Shown piece after piece: positions 43,128 to 51,558 of a stretch of 64,000 bases of DNA. The stretch lies in the NCBI RefSeq assembly GCF_051967575.1, contig NZ_JBQCJW010000005.1:1-64000 (forward strand), given 5' to 3'. Positions within the stretch are counted from its first letter, which is position 1, and each line of letters starts with the position of its first letter. The notes below the pieces were generated by a model that saw only the letters and a program-made list of their open reading frames with translations, was not told the DNA's origin and did no database searches. The position numbers and the translations under genes were made by a program. The stretch is from Solibacillus silvestris_B. GTDB lineage: Bacteria; Bacillota; Bacilli; Bacillales_A; Planococcaceae.

Positions 43128-44498
43128 ATGATAGAGGAAAAAAATAATGAAGTACAATACGATGAGGCGTTTTTGCGAATGCTGCTTGATGAAGAAAATA
43201 TTGAAGCATTCCGCGAGCATTTTTTAGTACTACATCCATATGATCAAGCACAGTTTTATGAAGAGGTGGGCCCTGACATACGACAGATTATTTATCGTTA
43301 CTTGTCTCCTCAGGAAATGGCTGTTATTTTTGAGTCGACGGAAATTGATGACGATGAATATGAAAACTATCTGAATGAAATGGATCAGTCATACGGTGCT
43401 GCAATGCTCGGCTTCATGTATACCGATAATGCAGTGGATATTTTAAACGAACTGGATACTGAGCAACGTGAAAATTACTTGGACATGATGGATGAGGAAA
43501 CCGTTGATGAAATTAATGAGCTTTTAGGCTATGAGGAATATACAGCCGGGGCCATTATGACAACCGAATATGTTTCGGTGCTGGAAAGTGCAACGGTTCG
43601 TGAGGCGATGCGTGTATTACGTCAAGAAGCGCAGACTGCCGAAACGATTTACTACATTTTCGTAGTTGATAATGAACATCGACTGCTCGGTGTTATGTCT
43701 CTGCGTGAATTGATCGTCGCAGAAGGAGATTTATATATCCGCGACATTATGAGTGATCGTATCGTAGCGGTTAAAGTTACGGACGACCAGGAAAATGTCG
43801 CAACCCTAATGAAAGACTATGACTTTTTAGCGATCCCTGTCGTCAATGACTATCGGGAGCTTCAAGGAATTATTACGGTCGATGATATTATTGACGTTAT
43901 TGAAGAAGAAGCAGAGGACGATTACTCAAAGCTGGCAGGTATTTCGGATATGGATGACAATGATGCGGGTCCGATTCGCGCGGCGGGAAAACGTTTGCCA
44001 TGGCTTATTATCTTATTGTTTTTAGGGATGCTTACATCAGGATTGATGGGGATTTTTGAGGCGACCCTCGATAAAGTCGCACTGCTCGCAACTTTTATTC
44101 CACTTATTTCAGGAACTTCAGGAAATAGCGGAACACAAGCTTTAGCCGTCGCTATCCGCGGTATTGCGACAGGGGATATTGGCGGGAAAAGTAAGTTTAA
44201 GCTTGTGCTAAGGGAATTAAGCACAGGGATTATAATGGGATTAGTGAGTGGTGCTATCGTCGTTGGTATTATTTTCTTTTGGAAGGGCACCCTTATGATT
44301 GGTTTACTTGTCGGGGCATCGATATGCTGCTCGATTATTGTAGCCACATTAGCTGGTTCATTCATCCCGATTTTAATGCATAAGCTTGGTGTTGACCCCG
44401 CTGTCGCGTCAGGACCGTTTATTACGACGTTGAATGACGTTACAAGTATTATTATTTATTTAGGGCTTGCTTCAACTTTTATTAGTCGTATTCTGTAA
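43128..44498 (+). CDS. mgtE: Magnesium transporter MgtE
   Basis: A 456-residue Mg2+ channel. ATG 43128 follows GAGGAGGGG; the ATG at 43101 lies upstream of that site. The acidic N domain (~20-125) is followed by two CBS domains (~135-250, with IMTTEYVSVLESATVREAM and DIMSDRIVAVKVTDDQ). Five transmembrane helices (~280-456) follow, including the pore-lining region SGTSGNSGTQALAVAIRG and PFITTLNDVTSIIIY. Cytosolic Mg2+ bound between the N and CBS domains closes the channel. No M-box leader is visible upstream. Confidence 0.95.
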   Translation: MIEEKNNEVQYDEAFLRMLLDEENIEAFREHFLVLHPYDQAQFYEEVGPDIRQIIYRYLSPQEMAVIFESTEIDDDEYENYLNEMDQSYGAAMLGFMYTDNAVDILNELDTEQRENYLDMMDEETVDEINELLGYEEYTAGAIMTTEYVSVLESATVREAMRVLRQEAQTAETIYYIFVVDNEHRLLGVMSLRELIVAEGDLYIRDIMSDRIVAVKVTDDQENVATLMKDYDFLAIPVVNDYRELQGIITVDDIIDVIEEEAEDDYSKLAGISDMDDNDAGPIRAAGKRLPWLIILLFLGMLTSGLMGIFEATLDKVALLATFIPLISGTSGNSGTQALAVAIRGIATGDIGGKSKFKLVLRELSTGIIMGLVSGAIVVGIIFFWKGTLMIGLLVGASICCSIIVATLAGSFIPILMHKLGVDPAVASGPFITTLNDVTSIIIYLGLASTFISRIL

Positions 44499-44547
44499 GG
44501 AACGAATTGTCCCGGGTTTGCATATTGTATGAAAAAGGATGTGGAAT

Positions 44548-44856
44548 GTGGAAATTCATCCATTACTTTTTATTGCAAGTCCGAGTTATGTTCATCCGAT
44601 ACAAGATGAAGAAAGTACATCGGTTTATGTGCGGCCCGCCCCTGAAAAAATCGAAAATGCCCTTGTCGCCCGTCAGCTTTACTATTTTTCCAGACCGGCA
44701 AAGGAGCCAAGGATGCTATCGTTTATATTAAATTCAGGTGAAAGAATTTATGCTTCAATCGATAAAATGAATGGTTGCAATGTATTGTTGAATTGTGTTC
44801 AAACGAAGCGTTGGATTCATGCAAATGATATTGTCATGATTCATCACACCCTTTAA
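44548..44856 (+). CDS. CotO-like spore coat protein candidate (short)
   Basis: A ~102-residue protein. GTG 44548 is preferred because AAAGGA ends 8 nt upstream; ATG 44539 would overlap that site. The start EIHPLLFIASPSY is followed by an acidic or Pro-rich stretch and a C-terminal beta-rich module (LSFILNSGERIYASIDKMNGCNVLLNC, cut here only in description) with HANDIVMIHH. The layout resembles the C-terminal part of CotO/YjbX, and the next gene is a CotZ-type coat protein as in the B. subtilis cotO-cotZ region. It is about half the length of B. subtilis CotO, so the assignment is tentative. Confidence 0.5.
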   Translation: MEIHPLLFIASPSYVHPIQDEESTSVYVRPAPEKIENALVARQLYYFSRPAKEPRMLSFILNSGERIYASIDKMNGCNVLLNCVQTKRWIHANDIVMIHHTL

Positions 44857-44859
44857 AAT

Positions 44860-44890
44860 GAGGAGCCAAAATAATTGGCTCTTCTTTTTT
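44860..44890 (+). terminator. Terminator of CotO-like gene
   Basis: GAGCCAA pairs with TTGGCTC around AATAA, followed by TTCTTTTTT. Confidence 0.8.
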
Positions 44891-44948
44891 GTATGAACGG
44901 TGTGGTGTGGATAAATTTAAAGATAAAACTATTCGGTGGGAAAGTGTG

Positions 44949-45330
44949 GAAAGTAGAACAAAGTGTGCCGAAAGTAGATTATTTTGCCTGAAAAGTAGAA
45001 CTAAACCTGTTGAAAGTAGAACACTTCGCCCGAAAAGGAGAACCTTTACCGGAGAAAGTAGAACCGCGCCGCAATAATCGCCGCTTCAATCAGGAAAGTA
45101 CAACAAAGTGTGCCGAAAGTAGATTATTTTGCCTGAAAAGTAGAACTAAACCTGTCGAAAGTAGAACACTCCGTCCGAAAAGTAGAAGCTTCCCGGGAGA
45201 AAGTAGAATCCTCCTCCCGAAAAGTAGAACCTTCACCGGAGAAAGTAGAACCGCGCCGCAATAATTATCGCTTCCCCGGAGAAAGTGGAATCGCCGCGGC
45301 CGAAAGTAGAACGCTCCTCCCGAAAAGTCC
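44949..45330. repeat. 21-nt tandem repeats, locus 4 (cotO-cotZ intergenic)
   Basis: About 17 monomers beginning with GAAAGTAGAAC on the plus strand. Two higher-order units start at 44949 and 45094, 145 nt apart (five 21-nt monomers plus one 40-nt spacer monomer containing CGCGCCGCAATAATCGCC). The second unit has two extra monomers. Tails such as ACAAAGTGTGCC, TAAACCTGT and ACACTTCGCCC recur. Monomers are shared almost exactly with locus 3. Confidence 0.9.
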
Positions 45331-45373
45331 CCTCCTTAACACATGCGAGCTTTAAAATTTCAAAATATGTAAG

Positions 45374-45419
45374 CTAAAGTGCCTTTGCCCTCTATTTCGG
45401 GCGAAACAGGTCACTTTAG
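45374..45419 (-). terminator. Terminator of cotZ-like gene
   Basis: CTAAAGTG-CC pairs with GG-TCACTTTAG, enclosing an inner GCCC/GGGC hairpin, just past the minus-strand stop. Confidence 0.65.
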
Positions 45420-45445
45420 CGATTTTCATGTACTTATACGTATTA

Positions 45446-45970
45446 TTAGTTACAAATACCAAGATCCACATCATCAATACATTGAACCGCGCAGAAGCAA
45501 TCTAAATCAACTGTGATACAGCTATCCGATGCAGCAAATTGTGTAACACAGCATACTTCACGGAAGGAGATTTCAGTACCTTCACCATTTAGTAAGTCTA
45601 CTGGATCATCGTTATCGTCTAATGGTATGAGCACACGCAATGTTGCACAGCAGCCATCAAAAATGTCTTCTACACGGAAATAAATCGATACACATGGTGA
45701 AGGCGCTCCATTAGCTGTCGTAAATGTAGCAAAGAATGGTGAACCATCTTTATTTAATAATGTGAATACCCGTGTATCCGCATTCGAACGAGCTGGACTA
45801 ACGATACCTCCAAGCGGCTCTAAAAAACAGTTTGTCGTACATCTAGAACACTCGTCTTGTACTGCAGCGTTTTGGATTTCTAAAATGGCACGCACAACTT
45901 CGCAAACGCAGCCCCGAGTCGATTGGCTGCCACCCTCACTATGTCCTCTTCCACAACCCATATTTTTCAC
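45446..45970 (-). CDS. cotZ: CotZ/CotY/ExsY-family spore coat protein
   Basis: A 174-residue Cys-rich protein with 17 or so Cys residues, including CVCEVVRAILEIQ near the N terminus, CSRCTTNCFLEPLGG, and the family C-terminal signature CITVDLDCFCAVQC. These proteins self-assemble and are disulfide-crosslinked in the insoluble outer coat or exosporium crust. GGAGGTG precedes ATG 45970. Expression late in the mother cell is expected but no promoter was identified. Confidence 0.93.
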   Translation of the reverse strand: MKNMGCGRGHSEGGSQSTRGCVCEVVRAILEIQNAAVQDECSRCTTNCFLEPLGGIVSPARSNADTRVFTLLNKDGSPFFATFTTANGAPSPCVSIYFRVEDIFDGCCATLRVLIPLDDNDDPVDLLNGEGTEISFREVCCVTQFAASDSCITVDLDCFCAVQCIDDVDLGICN

Positions 45971-46118
45971 CTCCTAATACTTAACTCTTTCTAAAATATG
46001 AGATTTTTTCCGGAAGAAGCGGGCGAATGATTGGTCTGCATGAAACTTCATTGTGTGATGAATAATTCAAAATACGACAGGCTATACTTGGAGAAAAATG
46101 GACATAAGGGGGGCTGTT

Positions 46119-46520
46119 ATGAGGAAATTGCTTGTCGGAATGAGCTTGCTTCTATTGCTTGCTGGCTGCAACGAGCGCGAAAAAGTTTCGACGTATTCGA
46201 TGACAGATAATGAGCAGCATCAGCATGAAGTAGAGCAGCTATTCGAAAAAGATCCCGAAGTGGAACAGGCGAATATCGTCGTTATCGAAAATGAACTTTT
46301 TGTTGCGATGCAACTTAAGCCTATGAAGAAATGGAATCGCAAGAAAATTGAGGAACGCTGGCAAAAAAAATTGGAAAAGCAATTTTCCGATAGTACAGTC
46401 AATGTTTCGGCGGATTTTAAAATGTTTTGGGAATCGTCCAAATTGATGGATGAAAAGGATCAACATAAAATGCTTCAAGAATTGCAGCATTTAAAAAAGC
46501 TATCGAAGGAGGAAACGTAA
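46119..46520 (+). CDS. YhcN/YlaJ-like sporulation lipoprotein
   Basis: A 133-residue lipoprotein. ATG 46119 is chosen because AGGGGGG lies at 46107-46112; the in-frame ATG 46098 is upstream of it. The signal peptide ends in the lipobox LLAGC (Cys ~19). The mature part (HQHEVEQLFEKDPEVEQANIVVIENELFVAMQ) has the beta-alpha pattern of the YhcN/YlaJ family, found in the inner spore membrane. It sits 1 nt before spoVAC, so it is probably part of the forespore-expressed operon. Confidence 0.75.
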   Translation: MRKLLVGMSLLLLLAGCNEREKVSTYSMTDNEQHQHEVEQLFEKDPEVEQANIVVIENELFVAMQLKPMKKWNRKKIEERWQKKLEKQFSDSTVNVSADFKMFWESSKLMDEKDQHKMLQELQHLKKLSKEET

Positions 46521-46521
46521 T

Positions 46522-46977
46522 TTGAAACAGCAACAATACAATACTTTAAAAGATCAAATTACACCGAAAACACCTCTCGCAATGAATTGTCTAAAAGCAT
46601 TTGCTGTTGGTGGTGTCATTTGCTCGCTAGGTCAAGCCATTTCTTACTTTTATATGATATTTTTCGATTTTACGGAAAAAACGGTCGGCAATCCGACAGT
46701 GGCGACGATGGTTTTCATCGCGATGCTTTTAACAGGATTCGGCCAATACCGGAAGCTTGGGCAATTTGCCGGGGCGGGAAGCGCTGTGCCAGTAACGGGG
46801 TTCGGCAATGCGGTCATCTCCGCGGCCATCGAACATAAATCGGAAGGGCTAGTTTTAGGAGTAGGCGGCAATATGTTCAAGCTTGCAGGCTCGGTTATTT
46901 TATTTGGGGTCGTATCCGCCTTTTTTGTCGCATTGATTAAATTATTGCTCGTGTCGGTAGGTGTCGTATCATGGTAA
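46522..46977 (+). CDS. spoVAC: Stage V sporulation protein AC
   Basis: A 151-residue polytopic membrane protein from TTG 46522 with AAGGAGGA upstream. It shows the highly conserved SpoVAC core NPTVATM...LLTGFG, GQFAGAGSAVPVTGF and EHKSEGLVLGVGGNMFKLAGS. SpoVAC is a mechanosensitive component of the channel that takes up dipicolinic acid during sporulation and releases it at germination. Its end overlaps spoVAD by 7 nt. Confidence 0.95.
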   Translation: MKQQQYNTLKDQITPKTPLAMNCLKAFAVGGVICSLGQAISYFYMIFFDFTEKTVGNPTVATMVFIAMLLTGFGQYRKLGQFAGAGSAVPVTGFGNAVISAAIEHKSEGLVLGVGGNMFKLAGSVILFGVVSAFFVALIKLLLVSVGVVSW

Positions 46978-47966
46978 TTGTATTTCAATCGAAGCCCGCC
47001 ATTGTCGCATCTGCCACCGTTGTAGGTCCTCTAGAAAAGCGTAGTGTATTTCAAACGTATTTTGACAAAGTATTTAATGATGAACGTCTGCAGAAAGCGA
47101 CGAATGAGCAAGGAAATGCAATGCTTGTTTCGGAAGCCTGCCAATTAATATTGAAAAAATCAAATTTGAATAATTTAGACATTGATTATTTATTGGGCGG
47201 GGATTTGGTCAATCAAATGACACCAACGAACTTTGCCGCACGGGAACTCGCCATTTCCTTTATCGGCATGTTTTCCGCATGTGCTACGTCTGTTTCATCG
47301 ATGATCATTGCGGCATTATTGACAGAGCTTGGGGCTAGCGATTTTTCGATAGCAGGGGCGTCAAGTCAGCATAATGCAGTTGAACGCCAATTCCGCTACC
47401 CGATCGAATATGGCTCGCAAAAACCTGCCACATCTCAATGGACAGTGACAGCGGCAGGCTTTGTGCTAGTCGGGAAACATGAACCGAAGCTTCCGTATAT
47501 AGAGGCGGCGACCGTCGGAAAAGTGGTTGATTACGGTGCGACGGATCCTTTTCATATGGGTGGTGCGATGGCGCCGGCTGCCTTTGATACGATTCAGGCA
47601 CATTTACAAAAGCGTTCGCAAAAATTGCAGGATTATGATGTTATAATGACCGGTGACTTAGGGAAAATCGGTTTGAAAATTCTGATTGCGATGTTTGCCC
47701 AAAGCGGAGTGAAGAAGGAAGATTTATCAAGATTCCGTGATGCAGGTGCCGAATTTTACGGAGAAGATACAGCATTTTTGGCAGGTGCAAGTGGTGCGGG
47801 CTGTTCTGCTGCTGTGTATAGCGGCTATATGCTTGAGCAGTTTAAATCAGGTCGTTACAAACGTGTATTATTAGTGGCGACGGGTGCGCTTTTATCGCCG
47901 CTCTCTTTTCAGCAAGGTGATACAATTCCATGCACAGCACATGCAATTGAAATCGGGATGGGGTGA
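46971..47966 (+). CDS. spoVAD: Stage V sporulation protein AD
   Basis: A 331-residue thiolase-fold protein that binds dipicolinic acid at the cytoplasmic side of the SpoVA channel. Conserved features include SACQ-type N-terminal half (LVSEACQLILKKSNL), MFSACATSVSSM, QWTVTAAGFVLV, and MIMTGDLG-like DVIMTGDLGKIG. Overlaps both neighbours, which indicates tight translational coupling within the spoVA operon. Confidence 0.95.
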   Translation: MVIVFQSKPAIVASATVVGPLEKRSVFQTYFDKVFNDERLQKATNEQGNAMLVSEACQLILKKSNLNNLDIDYLLGGDLVNQMTPTNFAARELAISFIGMFSACATSVSSMIIAALLTELGASDFSIAGASSQHNAVERQFRYPIEYGSQKPATSQWTVTAAGFVLVGKHEPKLPYIEAATVGKVVDYGATDPFHMGGAMAPAAFDTIQAHLQKRSQKLQDYDVIMTGDLGKIGLKILIAMFAQSGVKKEDLSRFRDAGAEFYGEDTAFLAGASGAGCSAAVYSGYMLEQFKSGRYKRVLLVATGALLSPLSFQQGDTIPCTAHAIEIGMG

Positions 47967-48337
47967 GGACAATCGGCTTTTCATTTTTATTGGCATTTGT
48001 GATTGGTGGCTTTATTTGCTTAATTGGTCAGTTATTAATGGATGTAGGGAAGTTAACTCCTGGTCATACGCTATCCATTTTAGTCGTTGTCGGCGCGATT
48101 TTGGACGGGCTTAATTTATACGAGCCTTTAATCGACCTGGCCGGGGCGGGCGCGACGATTCCGATTACCTCATTTGGGAATTCCCTTACACATGGGGCAA
48201 TGGCAGAGGCGGAAAAACACGGATGGATCGGTGTTTTGACCGGTATGTTTGAAGTGACGAGCTCCGGTATAAGCGCGGCCATTTTATTTGGTTTTATTGC
48301 AGCGTTAATTTTTAAGCCAAAAGGTAAAGTAGACTAG
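47963..48337 (+). CDS. spoVAE: Stage V sporulation protein AEb
   Basis: A 124-residue membrane protein from GTG 47963, overlapping the spoVAD stop by 4 nt. Its core (FAFVIGGFICLIGQLLMD, LAGAGATIPITSFGNSL, HGAMAEAEKHGWIGVLTGM) matches SpoVAEb, the second small membrane subunit. A distal SpoVAF-type gene is not found after it; the operon here is the minimal C-D-Eb set. Confidence 0.94.
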   Translation: MRTIGFSFLLAFVIGGFICLIGQLLMDVGKLTPGHTLSILVVVGAILDGLNLYEPLIDLAGAGATIPITSFGNSLTHGAMAEAEKHGWIGVLTGMFEVTSSGISAAILFGFIAALIFKPKGKVD

Positions 48338-48399
48338 ACGATTACCCTCCTTTTTTTTGTGTGTATGCATACACTACAAATTAGAAAGGGGGGTTTAGC

Positions 48400-48537
48400 A
48401 TGTCTGGATATGGTTGGCAGCAATGTGGCAATTATGAGTCTCCGGCATATGGTTGCAACAACAATAATAGCAGCACATTCGTACTAATCGTTGTACTATT
48501 CATCTTACTCATTATCGTAGGAAGCGTATTTATTTAA
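48400..48537 (+). CDS. YjcZ family small sporulation protein
   Basis: A 45-residue protein too short for many gene finders. GAAAGGGGGG at 48384-48393 precedes the ATG. The N-terminal part is Gly/Tyr/Asn/Cys-rich (MSGYGWQQCGNYESPAYG) and the C-terminal half is one transmembrane segment with TFVLIVVLFILLIIVG, the hallmark of the YjcZ/SscA family. It lies between spoVAE and spoVIF, both sporulation genes. SscA-type proteins influence spore coat assembly and germination. Confidence 0.85.
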   Translation: MSGYGWQQCGNYESPAYGCNNNNSSTFVLIVVLFILLIIVGSVFI

Positions 48538-48552
48538 AGGAGGCATTTTGAG

Positions 48553-48801
48553 ATGGAACGTTCGTTTTTTAAGCAAGTAGAGCGCAAAACCGGCGTTGAT
48601 TTTGATGAAATTATGACGCTCGCTAATGCATTGACACATGCGAATTTCTCGGATGAAAAACAAGTTCGGAAAATCGTCAAAAAAGTGAGTCGTCTTGCAA
48701 AGAAGCCGATTACGGGTGAACTAGAAGATAAAATTGTCAAATCTATCCTCCAAGATGGAAAATCATTAGACTTTTCAAAAATCGAGAAGATGATGAAGTA
48801 G
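48553..48801 (+). CDS. spoVIF: Stage VI sporulation protein F
   Basis: An 82-residue charged, helical protein matching SpoVIF (YjcC) in length and pattern: SFFKQVERKTGVDFDEIM, VRKIVKKVSRLAKKPITGEL and a C-terminal SKIEKMMK. SpoVIF is needed for late coat assembly under GerE in B. subtilis. AAAGGAGG precedes ATG 48553, 15 nt after the YjcZ-type gene. A strong terminator follows. Confidence 0.85.
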   Translation: MERSFFKQVERKTGVDFDEIMTLANALTHANFSDEKQVRKIVKKVSRLAKKPITGELEDKIVKSILQDGKSLDFSKIEKMMK

Positions 48802-48833
48802 TATTTTATTGAGCTCTATTGTATTCAAAGCCA

Positions 48834-48874
48834 AAAGCCACCAAGCGTATTCACTTGGTGGCTTTCATTTCTTC
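48834..48874 (+). terminator. Terminator of spoVIF
   Basis: AAAGCCACCAAG pairs perfectly with CTTGGTGGCTTT, followed by a T-rich tail. Confidence 0.85.
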
Positions 48875-48960
48875 AGCAGATGTCGCTATTTTGGATAAAA
48901 ATTACTGAATAAATATAAAAGTGCGGATGCGCTTAAATCTCGCCATAAAGGATGGGCATT

Positions 48961-49389
48961 CTAAATATTCTTTTCCATTGCGCGATGGGGAATGCCGGCG
49001 TCCATGAATTCAGGAGATGTTACGGAAAATTCCAGTTTTTCATAGAAAGGTACAGCATAGCTTTGGGCATTCAGTTTGAGCTTTTTAAATTCCGCGTTTT
49101 TTGCGTGTTGCTCAACTGCTTCCATAATCAATACACCGAGACGTTTTCCGCGATAGCTATTTAACACGCAAACACGTTCAACCTTTCCGATTTTTGGTTC
49201 GATTTCCCGAAGACGAGCTGTGGCAATCGTATCTTCGCCATCATTCACTAAAAAATGAATGGCCGTTTCATCATATTCGTCCAACTCCAAACTTAGCGGG
49301 ACTCCTTGCTCTTTGACGAAAACTTCCTTACGCAAAGCAAATGCGCGCTCGCGGTCTTCGTCGGTTGTTACTAGTTTTACTTCAAACAC
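48961..49389 (-). CDS. yjcF: GNAT family N-acetyltransferase (YjcF)
   Basis: A 142-residue GCN5-type acetyltransferase starting at GTG 49389, 3 nt after the yjcG stop. The acetyl-CoA loop region is IGKVERVCVLNSYRGKRLGVLIM (R/Q-x-x-G-x-G/A-like YRGKRLG), followed by KLNAQSYAVPFYEKL. The substrate is unknown. Order yjcH-yjcG-yjcF on the same strand is that of B. subtilis. Confidence 0.9.
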   Translation of the reverse strand: MFEVKLVTTDEDRERAFALRKEVFVKEQGVPLSLELDEYDETAIHFLVNDGEDTIATARLREIEPKIGKVERVCVLNSYRGKRLGVLIMEAVEQHAKNAEFKKLKLNAQSYAVPFYEKLEFSVTSPEFMDAGIPHRAMEKNI

Positions 49390-49392
49390 GTA

Positions 49393-49914
49393 TTACTCAG
49401 CTCCAGTCAATTTGTATGTTTCATAAGTTGTCCATGAGCCATCTTCTAATTGGTATAGTAAGTGGAAACGGTCAATTACATCCTTTTCATCTACACCAAC
49501 CATGCGCAGCTGACCATAAATATCATCATGCTCTGAGGCGCTCATCTTTTGTGCGATTGTAATATGCGGCACAAACACATGCTTTGTTTCACCGAAATTG
49601 ATTTTTTCTTGAACTGACTGGTGAATGCTTTCTAACTGCGATGTTGGTTCAACACGGAAAAAAATAGCATTTGTCGTTGGATAAAATGAACTAATCCGGG
49701 ATGCATGAATTTGTAAAGGCGCAAATTGTAATGCCACCTCTTGCAAATGTTTAGAAATATCTTCAATTTGAGATTCATCCGCATCAAATGCATCCTTTAA
49801 TGTGATGTGAGGAGTAATTAAAGCATAATGCGGGTCGTAGCGTTTGCGATAAGTGTTCGCCAAATCTTGAACTTTTTTAGATGGAAAAGCAACAATACCA
49901 TATTTCAAATTCAT
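49393..49914 (-). CDS. yjcG: 2'-5' RNA ligase-like protein (YjcG)
   Basis: A 173-residue 2H phosphoesterase-superfamily protein. The two HxT motifs are PHITLKDAF (~34) and PHITIAQKM (~115). A TTAGGAGG ribosome binding site precedes ATG 49914. Members bind or hydrolyse 2',5' or cyclic phosphate bonds; the physiological substrate of YjcG is not known. It is coupled to yjcF. Confidence 0.9.
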   Translation of the reverse strand: MNLKYGIVAFPSKKVQDLANTYRKRYDPHYALITPHITLKDAFDADESQIEDISKHLQEVALQFAPLQIHASRISSFYPTTNAIFFRVEPTSQLESIHQSVQEKINFGETKHVFVPHITIAQKMSASEHDDIYGQLRMVGVDEKDVIDRFHLLYQLEDGSWTTYETYKLTGAE

Positions 49915-50123
49915 TACCTCCTAAGAATTAATCAAATTTTACTTTCATTCAACAGTCATCTGGCTAAATGCTGAATGAGGAGAAAGCCTCCGACGGATAT
50001 CGCGAATTTGGAAAGGAATTATGCATGCAAGCACAAAACCGAATTCGGACACAAATATGCTGAGGCATAATTGATATAAGTATAACAGAAAAGAATGTGA
50101 ATAAACATTTCCAGAACACGCCA

Positions 50124-50843
50124 TTATCCGAAAATTTCAATTAGTGCGCGTTTTAAATCAGGCTTCCAATATGTCCATGTATGATTGCCATCAAATTCTT
50201 CATAAAATGTTTCGACACCAAGCTGCACGAATAGTTCATGCAATTCACGGTTCGGTGTTAAAAAATCCTTGACCGAGTTGTCTTTTAATACAACTTCATT
50301 TTCCTGTAACCCGATAATATGATATAAGGAAAGAATTTCAATGTTTTTCGCACTGCGAACTGCCTGCAATACATGTTCGTCTACATAAGGTGATTGCAAA
50401 ATGGCTTTGCCGAAAATATTTGGATAATGGACTGCTGTCATCAGCGAAATCGTCGCAGCCATGGAATCGCCTATTAATGCACGTCCGCCTCCAATTTGTG
50501 CCGTTGAAAATTCTTCATCTAAATATGGCACAAGTTCATGCGCCAAAAATCGCATATACGCATCAAATTGATCGCCTTTTGGAGTATATTTGCGCTTGCG
50601 GTCTTCATAATTTTTGTATGGAACACCGACGATTATTGTATTATCAATCATATAGCCATCAATAAGTTCATCCGCCAAACGCGGGATTCCGCCTAGCTGG
50701 AAGTAATCTTTGCCATCGGATGCGATTAAAACGTTATATTCATATAATGGGGAATAATTTGCTGGAATATAAATCAACAGCTCTAATTCTTCATTTAGTG
50801 CATTACTAAAAAAAGCTACGTCCTTTACTATGCCTTTTTCCAA
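50124..50843 (-). CDS. yjcH: Esterase family protein (YjcH-like)
   Basis: A ~239-residue esterase-D/Fes-like alpha/beta hydrolase. TTG 50843 is proposed because AGGAG lies at a normal distance; GTG 50852 is only 1 nt from that site. Nucleophile motif GDSMAA (~110), an oxyanion-type ASDGKDYF near residue 45, and a C-terminal catalytic His in FDGNHTWTYWKPDL are visible. This enzyme group cleaves small esters, including siderophore or glutathione esters. The gene is separated from yjcG by ~210 nt. Confidence 0.85.
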   Translation of the reverse strand: MEKGIVKDVAFFSNALNEELELLIYIPANYSPLYEYNVLIASDGKDYFQLGGIPRLADELIDGYMIDNTIIVGVPYKNYEDRKRKYTPKGDQFDAYMRFLAHELVPYLDEEFSTAQIGGGRALIGDSMAATISLMTAVHYPNIFGKAILQSPYVDEHVLQAVRSAKNIEILSLYHIIGLQENEVVLKDNSVKDFLTPNRELHELFVQLGVETFYEEFDGNHTWTYWKPDLKRALIEIFG

Positions 50844-50962
50844 TGTTGTCACTCCTGTCTATTGTTGTACCCAAAATTGTATCATAAAGAAAAATAAAGG
50901 TGTAATATAGAAAGTGGGCAAGTAAATGTGCGCTTAATATAAATAAAGGTGAGGATTAATTC

Positions 50963-51544
50963 ATGCATAATAAAAGAATTCGTGTACACTCTGATGAGGT
51001 GACAAAAGCCACGCGCGACGCATTGGAACGTCGCCACGTAACTATTGATGATATTGCTGAAATCGTTTATACGATGCAATCACCATATAATGAAGGATTG
51101 ACGATTGAGCATTGTGTTCAATCTGTTGAGCGTGTGCTTGATAAACGTGAAGTGCAGCACGCTGTATTAGTAGGAATTGAATTAGATGAACTAGCCGAAA
51201 AGCGGTTGCTGTCTGCGCCGCTCCAAGCGATTATTGAATCTGATGAAGGTTTATTTGGAGTGGATGAAACGCTGGCATTAGGGGCTGTATTTACGTATGG
51301 AAGCATTGCGGTAACAACGTTCGGTCATTTGGATAAGCAAAAAATTGGAATCATTGAAAAGCTCGATACTAAAGCCGGGGAATCAGTCAATACATTTTTG
51401 GACGATTTAGTAGGAAGCATCGCTGCTTGTGCGGCATCGCGTCTGGCACACCGTATGCGCGATCTGGAAGAAGAAGGCGAAACATTCGCAGACATCCCGC
51501 CGAATGAACTAGGGCCAAGTCCAAAGGCAAACACGGAGATTTAG
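50963..51544 (+). CDS. pgpA: Phosphatidylglycerophosphatase A-like (YutG family)
   Basis: A 193-residue soluble protein of the PgpA-like (YutG) group found in Bacillota. Conserved segments: HAVLVGIELDELAEKRLL, ESDEGLFGVDETLALGAVF, and FLDDLVGSIAACAASRLAH with the acidic residues thought to bind metal. Family members dephosphorylate phosphatidylglycerol phosphate or related lipids, although the short soluble Bacillus forms are less studied. AAAGGTGAGG precedes ATG 50963. Confidence 0.82.
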   Translation: MHNKRIRVHSDEVTKATRDALERRHVTIDDIAEIVYTMQSPYNEGLTIEHCVQSVERVLDKREVQHAVLVGIELDELAEKRLLSAPLQAIIESDEGLFGVDETLALGAVFTYGSIAVTTFGHLDKQKIGIIEKLDTKAGESVNTFLDDLVGSIAACAASRLAHRMRDLEEEGETFADIPPNELGPSPKANTEI

Positions 51545-51558
51545 AAAGGATTCAGCTA

